Of a stretch of 64,000 nt of DNA, positions 9,801 to 21,800 are shown in pieces (position 1 is the first letter of the stretch; each line of letters opens with the position of its first letter). The notes below the pieces were generated by a model, which ran no database searches, was not told the DNA's origin, and saw nothing but the letters and a program-made list of their open reading frames with translations. A program made the position numbers and the translations under genes. The DNA comes from Ceriagrion tenellum (Eukaryota; Arthropoda; Insecta; Odonata; Coenagrionidae), in contig OY720634.1 of NCBI GenBank assembly GCA_963169105.1, positions 149,117,584 to 149,181,583 of the forward strand, in the 5' to 3' direction.

Positions 9801-12800
9801 AACAAAGGAATTGTTCTATGCAACAATTTTTATTAGGAGATATTTTGACCCAACTTTATTCAGCAACTATCAAATGGTTGAACTAGCCACATTCTTAGGT
9901 GATTTAAATTCACAGAATTAATCAAATTTAAGGAGATAATGTGTCGTAAAAGAAAATATGCGAAAAAATCTTATAACTGCAATTACAGTTCTTCGGAATC
10001 AAAAGAATTTCGGCGTTCTTCACGATGACGAAGAATTTCTCCGTGATGTTCCATCAAGTCGGGAACACCAATTCTTTGTCACGTATTTCGCGTTGATGGT
10101 CATCCCTCACTTCTCTCCTCATATTCTTCGTCTTTATTACATATTGAATAGCCATAAAGAAACATTCGTTCTTGTTCCGAGTCATCTTCAGTTGTTTCTC
10201 AAGAGCTTCACCTATATTGAAACATCCATTCACATATTCGAGCACTGTCTGTAGCTTTACACCCGCTCCGAGTTTACTGTCGTATACTAATGTTGCTCTA
10301 CAATCCGCAGATTGAGAGCTACTCGCTTCCAGACTCATTTCTTGACCCCGTGACTTCATTTCTTCGTCAACTTCCGCTGTAGCTTCCGCCTCAAAAACTT
10401 CCATCGCTGCACTAATTTTGGGATGGGCATGACCAGCCTATTTATAAAAGAATAAACATGATGTAATTCTTACTTTCACTGCAAAAAAATTCCCCTATTT
10501 TCAATCGCTTGATTACAAGGAAATACATCGTGATTTGTATCAATTAGACTGTAAGGGATTGGTCTCTAGAGCTAACCTCTTCAAACAATTCTTATTTTAA
10601 ATCATAGACCAGTAAAAAATGGTCTTCTTTTAGACCAAAAACGTATCCGCATCCAACAATTATGTCCGCCTAAATTAGACTCACTTAAATCTGTAAAAGG
10701 TAATGTTAAATACCCCAAACACAAAAGCATTCCCATTCATACAGTTGATGGCACATAAGCAGCTCTAATACCGTAAGCATTACTGTCCGTTAGAAGAGAA
10801 TCGCTCTTCCAAATTGGAGTATATTCAAGCATTCATTTTCTTTATTTGACATAGACTTATTTATCTTTGGATTGCAGCATTTGATTTCACTTATGTCACA
10901 AAAAATAATCACGCTTAAAAAGGATTTCTTACACACTTCCTCTGAAGATATGCATCTTCTGAGTGCCAAAGGATAACTTTCAAAGATGAAAATCAAACTG
11001 TGGAAATGTAATACCTGATCGGCATAGTTTAAAATCAGGGCGATCATTTACGAGTTCACGGCATTCTTTAGAGTAACCGGTGCATTACGAGCGATGACTT
11101 ACCGTATCACCAGCGCAGCTTCCTTGTCGATTCACTTGAGGGCACGAGGGCGTCACTGGATGCGTCCTCCTGTGGTCACATGCGGATATTTTTTGGACGA
11201 GTTCGTTGCATCCAAAGCTACGTGAGCCCCTGCTCTCCATTCGACGCAAGAATATCTCGTTTTTCATGAATCGTTCCTTCTTGAGAATAGCTATGTCCAA
11301 AAGTCTTCCAAGTGACTCGTACCGTACTGCATGTGGAGGCAGATCGTCGAGATAATCAGTAGTGGGATCCATGATAATATCTTTCCACACCTGCTTGCGG
11401 ATCATCTCCACCCGTGGAATAATTTCGCCCGTCAGTGCTCGCTCGATTTGAGACACAGGATTCTCGTATGATCTGTTCAGCCTTTCCCTTGCCTCTGGCG
11501 GCTCCCTACCCACGAGCATTTGCGCTGCTCTCGCCTGAGTCGCTAATGGACAGAGGTCTCCTTGGTATCCTTCAATACCTGGACTATCAAAGCGGCGGTA
11601 CCGGTGCATCTCTGCTAAAATGTGATCAAGTCTAGCATTCCTTGTGCAGAATCCAACGATAGGTTCTTCTGTCATCTTCGCGGTTAACGTGGAGAAAAAT
11701 CCATGGGCCCCTGGGTGTTGGGGGAGGACCTTCGTGGCCACGCAATTCGTTTCATCCTTGTCATGACACATGTCTCACATTACGCTCCTTTGCGGACACC
11801 GCTGGCTTCCAATCTTCTACTCCGTCGATGATATTCTGCACCAAACCCGGGACTGGAGATTGTTCGTCTATCGCTCGGGAGTCTTGAGATAGAACCTCCT
11901 CGGGGACGAGAGCCGACGTATGTGGAGGAAGAGCTTCGTCCGAATTAGGTGGGTCGCACTCCGCAAATATCAGTACCAAAAATACAGAGGCCAGATACCA
12001 TTTCCGCAGCTTCTTCTTCGCCACGGTAACAGGTTTCATGCGAAGTGGATAACTCATCCACTCGCCCGGTTGCTTTTTAAAATTTTCCGGCAGATTCTCC
12101 TTCAAGCTGCAATCCTGATCACAATCCTTCATACTGCGGTTGTTTTTTTTCAACACGCCAATTCCTGATCAGTCCTCGCCACAGGACCTAAGTCCGAACT
12201 CGAAATTAAAGCCGTTCTCTGTCGTTCCCTCTTTAGTGACACCTTAAGTATCCACTTCAAAACGTATATTTCCCCTCAATCGCTAATGTAAAGCTTTATC
12301 GCAATGTTCTGTCGCACAACAAACGTTTCTGCTCTGCTAAGAACATCAAAATGAGCCCCTTTTACTTTTCGTTGCCTAGGTGAGAAAGATTTCATTTTTG
12401 ATCTCGCTGCATTGTTGCATAACCGCCCGTGGTGGCCACATATGCAGCTTCTGAGCGGTGTAGAGACCTCACCTTGGAAGCAAATTTAAAACATATGTTA
12501 AGCAAATGCTCTTTCATGTCTTCTGAACGAAATTAAGACAACTAAGTCGATGGCTACATTAAACCTATCGCCACTGAGAACCTTCAACGATGTCTTGATT
12601 TCCTAAGCTTACATTTCATTAACATGGGAAATATTCCAAAATTAATGTTTTCTATATTAAGGGTTATACCGGCTATCTATGATAGCCGTAATGCCGTAAT
12701 GAGATTCCCAACCACGCTGTTGCTGCAAGAGATCTGAAAAACTAACAGCCGTAATGTATCGTTATACTGTTTTTTTTTCGCAGCATTACGGCTTTCTCCT

Positions 12801-15800
12801 GGTATTATTTTCGTAGGCATAGATATCTCTCCCGCCAAATTCAATGCCGTCGAGTGGAGTTGTAGGTAGTGGAACTTTACTGGGTACAGTTCCATTATGT
12901 AGTGGAGCCTGTAACTCTCCTCCACTCACTCCTCCCTCTCACCACCCGCCATATCCCTCTCATTCCCTCTCATCCCACGAACTTCCTTGATGTTTCAAGG
13001 ATAGGGGAATGTGTAAGTTATAGCAGTCGCGGAAGAAACTGACGCTGCGCCGTTGACGATTTTGAGACATGGGCCTCTTTAGAAAACTTTTAAAACCCTG
13101 CCAGGCGGGGAGGAAGGTTGTAAATTGTGGAGCGTCATTGAGCGAACCTTCTCTCGTTTCCACCAGCCATAGCGCCTCGGTAAAAAGTCGTTTCGAACGG
13201 AGATAGAGTCAACCTCAAGGCATACCCGATAACTGCGCCAGTCGACATAAAAAAGGAGTACGTCAATTTACGCGCGGACACCACACAAAAAATGTTCCAA
13301 GGATTATCCGTGGAGTGAAGTACCAACGAAAGGTAGGGAAATTATAAGAAAATAAGTAACCGTAAAGCATGCCTTAATGTAAGAAGAAAAAGGTGAATTC
13401 TGATAAAAACAGAAAAAAGTACACATTTCTTGACTCAATAACGTAACATAATAATACTTGAGGATTATCAAAACTGAATCATGAGTCAACCGTAAAGGTA
13501 TACTCATGTGATCGTTTAGTACATGAAAACTAACACTCAGAATGTGTCATTCACACATGTACACGTTTGTAATAGAATGATTTAGTTAAAAAACAAGTTA
13601 AATGGAGTAAAAAACTTATTAAAAGATAAATTAAATCAGGAATGTTTCTTCATAGCATACATTTGCAATTCGTATGTTCAGTAATGGTTTGCTAACAAAA
13701 TAAACCCACAGAAAGAGTCAACCTTAGAATTAATGCGTGAAGTCTGCAACTAAAATAAACTCACAGAAAGAGCTACTCATTTAGGATTACCATTGTAATG
13801 TATCTGGTATGCTAGGAAAATTGATTCACAGAAAGAGTCATCCTCTTCGGTACACCATTGAATAGTGTCTGATCAGGTGCCAAAAAAAAACACAAAGAAA
13901 GTGTGAACCTCTTATGTATACTCTTGTGTTGCATAAGGTCAATGTTCAAAGTAAACTCACAGGGCTATCCAACGGTGTCAATATATTTTATCTAAGTTAA
14001 TTAGGATGCTAGATATTCGCGTTTGTTTATAAGTCACGTGACTGTGCCAAAAACCATTCCTCACCTACTCCTATAAACTCCTTTTTTAGCAGTTAAATTG
14101 AATATATTTAAAAATTACTGGAAAATAATGGTAATTTTAAAAAATTATCATTATTTGCCACGGTAATTTACCTTTGATCAAAATTATGGTAATTTAACTT
14201 TCTCTAACCTGGGACCTCATATGAACTTAATCTGCTTCTGGCGACTGATACATTGGATGCATAATTATCCAAGGCATCTGAACACACTGGGGTGCTCTGC
14301 GAGAAACTTAAAAGCATTTGAGAGCTGCACATTGAGCAGAAAACATATTTAATGCCTATTAATAAATGCATAACAAACTATATTTTAATTTTAACAAACT
14401 GTAGCTTATCATTGTATATTCAGCTCATTGACTTTTATTCCCCAGATATTATTTAATTTCTTTAATTTTCGTGTGGTAATTTTTTATGAATTAATGGCCT
14501 CTATAGATTACAATCATAACTCATTCTATATTGGTTTTGAAACTTATTCCTTCATATCTTTAAAAATTTTTCATTTTAAAAAAATCTTCCATAGTTTCCC
14601 TAAATTACTGTATTTCATTTTATTCCAATATCTAGTCTAAATCAATTTCTGCAAGTGAAATGAGTCTTTTCCAATAGGGCATATTCATTTGAAAAGACAT
14701 ATTTCACATGCAGAAATTGATTTAGAATAGATATTGGATTAAATTATTTAATAAATACGAATGACTTGATTTAATAAAATTTAATAATAATAATTTTTTA
14801 AAATAAAATTAAAATAAAAAATACAGTTATTTAGGGAGACTATGGAGATTTTTTTCAAATGACACTATCATTAAAGACTCAGGAATAAGTTTCAAAACCT
14901 GAAACATAGAATAATTTATGATTAGAGGCCAGAAATTCATTAAAAATCACCACACCAAAATTAAATTTGAATTAAATAAAAAAGTTGCTGAATTACATAC
15001 CTTTATAACACCATATTCATACAGGAGCGTCATGGGAAATAATTGGTGGTGTATCCGGCTAGTATCTATTGCTTCTTTTATAGTTTTGTTGTACCAAAGG
15101 TTGTATATGGATGCCTAAATAGAGAATCAATAGTATTATCATAAAACATATTAAGTAAGAAAGTAATTGTATCCTATTTAATATGTACAGAGTTAATTAT
15201 TTTTATGCTCAATCAATGAAAAGAATCTCTACCTGAATTATTGCTTCATTGCTGAAACAATTCAAGATATTCAGGAAAGCAAAAAAACCATGTATTTCAA
15301 AATATGTGCCAGTTTAAACACCTTCATTGCCGTAAGGTCAGTTCTTTTAATAATTATGAAGAACTTTTATGGAAATTAATAACCAACTTTGAAGCAATAT
15401 AACTGTGACCATTTTACTCTTCTATCTATTCTGTGTAATAAAACTCATTTTCAATACAAATATTTATTCTAACTTAAGAAAAATTTACTGGCATACTTAA
15501 AAAAAAATAAAGTCATGTGGTAAAACAACCCTTTAATGAAGTCATTAAGCAAAATTTCCCCATAGAAAAATGTTTTCTCTGGTCATCACAAAATTTATAA
15601 GTAAAATTGTATGAGAGCTACAAAAATATGAAAGAAAGCACCCACAAACAAGATGAAACATGAGTTTGTTTCTTTGATTAAACTTCACATTTTAGGAGAG
15701 TGCAAATTATTTGACAATTGATCATTTACATGCCATATTATTAGACGTTTAATTATTTGACCGTTGCATTATCCAATCAGCAGTCCACCAAAAAATAGCA

Positions 15801-18800
15801 CCCCTTCTCCTCCTAACCCTTTCCATCTCCTTCTCCCCAACCAATCTGCAACTACTAAAGTTTGCAGCCCATGTTAGAGGCTAGAAAATGTCTACATTTT
15901 GCCATAAGAAAAGGTTTTACAGCAGCAGGTTATTTTATCGAGCACACGGCAGCAAAAGAGTTCAAGTCATCCATCACATTTAGGAAGAACAATTTTATAT
16001 TTTATTGATATATGTAATTAGCAAGCAATAGCTATGGGCCACCTTGCTCCTTGCCAGAAAAACTTATGTAGATAAATTACCAGAGTGGTTGCAGTAGTGA
16101 TTCTACTCCCACCAGCAGCACCAACAACAAGTCTCACATCTCCACTGGCATTGTCAACAAAAATAGCAGGACACATTGATGAAAGAGGCCTCTTTCCTGG
16201 GTATATGAAGTTTGCTGGAGATGGCGGGATACCATAAATATTGGTAATGTTGGGGGCTGAGAAGTCATCCATCTCATCATTTAAAATAATTCCAGTGCTT
16301 CGAGAACGGATCAAGCCACCAAATCTGAGAAATAGGAATTAATTAGTTAGATGGTGTCCGGCAATAAATTTTTAGAGAAACACTGAAATATTGTATACAT
16401 TTAATGCTCATGTTGTCTGCCATAGTAGCATAGAAGAAAGCAAGCACCATAGAAAGTAACAATTTAATACTTTGAAAAATATTAATGCTTATTTAAAAAT
16501 AAACTGAATATATGACAATGAAAGTAAAAAGTACTTACAAGAGGTTTACAGTAGAAGTCACTGAGACAGCATCACCATCAGGAGAGAGCACCGAGACATG
16601 TGCAGTTCCATGGTCTTCTGGTTGCGATAGAACAGCACCATAATGTTCTGGATCTTGCCACGTCCGAGTGTCTGATAACTGTTGACGTATAGCTAATGCA
16701 TACTCTTTTGATGTCAAGTTTTTGACCAGCTGGAATGAAGAGGAATTTTCAAATTAATTTCCCATTTATTCAAGATAGCCACCAGCTCCAGATCTGTTCA
16801 CACAGAAGTTTAGCTAGATATTCATCTACATCATACTGGGTGAATGATTGCAAGGGTATTATGATATACATATCATATGATACGATATAGTTCAGGAGAG
16901 TGGGGGGAATAAAATGGAGATGTTTTTGAAGGACTAGTGTTCAGCGCTGTTTATGTTGTAGTCCTAAATGATGCATGGTGAGAGGCAATTTTTGTATCCA
17001 TTGGTTCATTGGTGGCTCTCTCTTTCTATTGTTGATTACCAGTCATGAGACATAGAACTGAGTCAAAATTCCATTCTTCAGGTCACCCTGAAACTCACAA
17101 TATCTGGACTTTTCCAATAATCTTAGTTATATTGTCTTTATTGTTATAACATTTTATTGTTTTATTGTTCTTATAGTGTAACCTCTGGGTATCACGTGGC
17201 AACCAACCTAGTCTTCCCATCAGCAGTGTTACTCTCTCTGTGAACTAGTCACAACGTTCATTAAGGCATGTAGAGCATTCTATTACGTTTTGTTCATTTT
17301 GCCAATTGAGTCTTTCTGCTCAGGGTCCTAAATTCTTGCAACACGTGGCCAAAATTTAGAGAAGAAACATACTTTTTTTTCTTTTTCATAGAAGAACCTT
17401 CCCATTATTGGCTGAAAAAGATCTTTTAAATGTGTTTTGGACTTCATCAGCTAGATTTATACTAAGGTCTCTTACTTTTGGTACTAGTATGATTCCGCTC
17501 ACACCACGAGTACTTCCATTCATTTACTAAGATTTAGTTTGAGCCCACACTCACGGCTTCAAGAATTAACAGTTCTGGTGAAAAAGACCACCAAAGGAAG
17601 TTTCTGTGGCAGTTTATCAGTAGATAAAGGCGTTGTCAGGGACCTATATAACTTTGCAGCATATTTTATTTGCATAATTGATATTAAAATAGAATAACAG
17701 GAGGCCGATATAAGTACCTAGAGGAATGCCAGCTGTCACTCTAACCACATTAGAACTCATTCTATGGCAAATGCTTCCAAGGAATCCAAGAATAATATGT
17801 CAACATGTTCTACATTTCTCCTGATGTTTCAATATTATGGAGTTCATTATTATCAACATGGCTTTGATTTAGTTTTGTGAATTTATGTGCTTCAGTCATT
17901 ACATTTACAGCATTTACTAGTGGGGACTTTATTAGAATTCATAAAGACATAATTTTTTGAAACTTTGAAACGATTTGCTTGAATGGGACATTTATGCACA
18001 AAATACTTTACTTCAATTCCCCATACAGAACATAAGTCTTTTTGGTACCACTTTTAGTCGAGGTTTTATAGTGAGATCACTAACGATGAAAAGGGCAACA
18101 GAAATTACACAATCCGGAACTAACCTCAGTTATATCAGTATAAGCAGGGTCTCCTAATTCAGTTCTTCTTCCATACATATATTTGAAAGTTTCCACTATT
18201 CTCTGATATGATGTTACTTCATCTTCTGCAGGAAGTATGCCATCCAAGATGTTCATACCAAAGGCAACCAAAACACCAGATCCAGGAGGAGGGCCAGTAA
18301 TCAATGTTAGGTTTCCTTTTGATAGCTTCACTTCGATGGGTGTATCCCAATTGGGCCTGATAAAAATCAAATAGTGCCAAATTCATAATACTTACAATTC
18401 ACATACATTCAATACTTATAATTCACAATGTTTGCATTGATGTAGTTTACTTTTCCTAAAAACACAGCAGATACACTAATTATAAAATGAAGAAATTGAT
18501 TTGCAAAACACTTTAGTGAACCTCCTTAAAACTGGATAGACATTACATATTACATGAAGCTGGAAACACTGAAGAGCAATATTAAGAAAAATCCTTCACC
18601 ATTTTTCACTGCATTGAGAAAAGATAGGGTACTTGAAGCTTCTCCATGAAAGGAAATATCACTTAGGCATAAACTCCAAAAAAGAACTTTAGAATGCACT
18701 AAGTTCACCAATTCAATTCCTAATTACCTAATTACCTAATTCAGTGAACTGCGGGGACTTAAATGCTTGTGATTACTCAAGCACAGAACTGTATTGACTG

Positions 18801-21800
18801 ATACTCAATTTTTTTTGCTCACCATTCTTGTATCTGATATGATAGAAAGATAGATATTTATTTCATCCAAGAGAGACAGTGCGCAGTAATAATACTGGAA
18901 AGTGTATAGAACATGCCATACACAAGAAATATTACACAGTTTATACTGACAGATATACTGATCTGGGAATGCCACTTGTCAAGTAAATAATAGGCTTTCT
19001 GGGTCATGGCAAAATTTTAATAATACATCCTAAAAAACCACACAAATTGATATGCAAGATATACAAAAAAAAGCTCAAAAGGCAAGAAAACTACATAATA
19101 TTCATAAATGGTGAAAAGCAGTAGGATCAAAGATTTTATTCTTAAAAACTTCATTAAGTATTTCTTATCTTCAAAGACGTCTGAGACGATAAAAACATGT
19201 TAACCACACAGTGTGGCCCTCAAAGAAATCATTTGACAGTATTTCTTGTCATACTGGACAAAGTTTTTGTAAACTGGAATAAAGCAGCTTAAAATCGATA
19301 CATTTATGAATTCACAATAATTTATTTATCATTCAAGTTCTAATCAGCAATTGAACTTGTCTTGCCGAGTCCCCTGAATTGCTTCACGCCAGCTTATACA
19401 CTTTGAGCAGGGAATTGAGAGGATATTGGTAGTATCCTCCAAGTCATATTCAATATTTTATTCCCTCTCACTGAATTTTAATGGGTACCCTCTGATGATT
19501 AAACATAAAATGAACATCCACAACCACCGGTGGTGGAAGGCCCACACTGGTTGTAATCACACATTCACCAACTTAACCTAGTGAACTGTAAACACACCAC
19601 AACGAAAGAAAGCCTCTTCGCCACCTTCGCTCGTCTTCCTAGTGAGGCCTGCATAAGAATTGCAAGGGAAGGAGGCAGCGACATTGTTTTCAGATTGGAG
19701 TGGGGGAGAAGGAGCAGTCTCGTGGTCGGTAGAGCTCTTTCACCCAAGGTTCGTGACGGCGAGGATTCCCTCGGGGGGACCGAGGTTGGAGGTTCTCAGT
19801 ACTGCCTCTGGCATACCGAAGTGGAATTCTTAGATATGCAGAGATGGGGAAATATACTATACAACCCCATAATAGTCTTCTATGTTCATCATTACCATCT
19901 GCATTGCGTGCAGGTTTTTCACCTTTCCACTGTGATCCTGTCAGAGATGTCATCCTGATCAACATTATCCATATTCAGAGTGCTTTTGTGGGTGCTTTTG
20001 GTGGTGTGATGAAGATCTTTCAGATATCAAAATAAAATGCAATACGTATTACATTAGCTCATAAATACATTATAATGTTTAAGAATACGATGATAAAATT
20101 ATCACAGAAAGATATATGACGATGGAGACCGGAGATAGCCAACATGGAGCAGTATTCTATCACTTTGAATGGACATATCCTCTCAGCGCCTTCAAGCTGT
20201 TGCGAATGAGGCATCTTAAGACATGTGGGACATTTTGAATTTGTCAAGGGAGAATATAATTGATAAAAAAAACGATGTTGAAATATAAATTCTAACAGAA
20301 AATGTCAAAGATAATGGCATATTGGAGTAGAGTCTGCGGCTAACCAAATTCTTACTCAGCACGCAGAGATGTTTCGTTTTCTTGAATTTAGCAATTGCTG
20401 CTTCACCAAGAGCTATATGGATCCATTGACATTGTCTAACTTAGAAGATCTGCCCCCTTTCTCCTTCACTAATAAGGAGACAGAAGTCCAAAACAACCCG
20501 AATGATTGAAAACAGCTCTAAAACAACACTTCTCTGACATGCCCCTCCCAGCTGAGAAAGAAACCGCAGCCCTGTTTAGGTCACTTTTAGAAGAGTGGAG
20601 CCTTTCCACAATCCAGGGTTGTGGGAAGGGTTTTCTTTTGTGCAGAATGTTTATTGCTCTCCCAGAAATGTATAAGTGGGGCCGACAGGATGTTGCCTTA
20701 ACACAGCTGATTTTGCATAATGGAGTGGAGGCTGAACTTACTAATTGAGTGAACTGAAGATATTATTCATGGCACTTCATGGTCAAATAAGTGACATAGA
20801 GTTATTTTTAACCGTAGGGATTTTAGTGTAAAGGCTACATGTTTGGTCGATTTCAAAGATTTTCATAAGCAATAACATGGAGACATTGTAACATCATTAC
20901 AAACAAAGTTAAGCAACAAGAAATCATATGTATCAGAAAGGTATGACGATTGAATCAATACGACTTGTTTAAATAAAACCAGTAATTATTGAGGTATGTC
21001 TAGTCAACCATTTCCATTAGGAAATATATCCCTTTAATAATTACTTTGAATATGAATGTTCTGTTTCGATCAGAAGCCAAAGTAGTTAGTTTTCTTTGCC
21101 ATACCCTTTCTATAAAGATTACGAAAGGAATGTAACCGGTATTCAAAGCTGACCGCCATATACTCCAACGTCAGCAGCTATTTCAGTTTTACTCATAATC
21201 ATCTAGATGATAACAGTGTCATTGAATTTAGGGAGGATGAAGATATTGAATTTGAAGTTCATTGAATAATGAAGTTCTTCTGGTGTCATTGTAGAGTTCT
21301 TTAAGGTGAATAAAATGCAAACATCGGCAAATTTGGGAGGAGGGAAAATTTACGAATGTATTTACCTTGCCTTAATCACATCTTCCTAGAATGGCCATGG
21401 CAGATAACGTGCGATGTGAGCCCCAAGGGCCAGTGCTCCGTTTTTCAAATGCGATGTAAACAACATGCCCAACCCAATGACTGTGATAAGTTAAGGAGTT
21501 GATATTTGAAAGCTGCCCATGGATATCATTTTGATCGAGTTCCTCCCGCTGGACTATAAGTTTTTTTTTTATTAGGAAGTAGAAGATTGCAGTGTAACAT
21601 ATGCTGATGAGATGAAGTTGGACCAAGTGTTAACATTGTGTGGCGAAAAGATGTCGCTGTCCGGCAAGCAGAGTATTTAATCCGAAGTAACTTCTAACGG
21701 GAAACGAAAATTGAATGATTGCTGAATTCAATGGTTGAGTGGATGGAAGTTGGTTAAAAAGCATTCTAACAGTATAATAATTGGGTATAGAGTTATTTAA

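Larger units (their letters stand above)
8417..14069. mobile_element. 5.65-kb long-TIR element carrying a gene (Polinton-like termini)
   Basis: The left end AGTAGGTGAGG and right end CCTCACCTACT are exact inverted complements, flanked by CCTATA direct repeats at 8411-8416 and 14070-14075. After a short diverged stretch, the arms 8436-9698 and 12790-14052 (1263 bp each, no length difference) match almost perfectly; I found one mismatch (9572 against 12916). The 3.1-kb interior encodes no recognised transposase, polymerase B, integrase, ATPase or capsid protein. A 6-bp target duplication, 5'-AG ends and very long TIRs are the known terminal signature of Polinton/Maverick elements, so a non-autonomous derivative is my best guess. 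It sits in the last intron of GGT. The near-identity of the arms implies recent insertion or ongoing arm homogenisation. Confidence 0.85.

Noticed and set aside
9958..10254. Plus-strand 98-codon ORF opposite cargo exon 3
   Set aside because: It is a shadow of the better minus-strand frame, which has splice support and a downstream poly(A) signal.
10790..11047. 85-codon ORF between cargo exons 2 and 3
   Set aside because: It lies within predicted intron 2, is AT-rich and does not join either exon in frame with splice signals.
11085..12156. Two separate overlapping genes of 131 and 228 codons inside the long-TIR element
   Set aside because: The 131-codon frame as reported starts at GTG, and a 73-nt GT-AG intron fuses both frames without loss. 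A single spliced gene is simpler; the two-gene reading is kept only as the alternative.
8417..14069. Integrated densovirus-type genome
   Set aside because: Size and inverted ends are suggestive, but there is no helicase or capsid-like frame on either strand, the gene model is spliced, and a 6-bp target duplication points to transposition.
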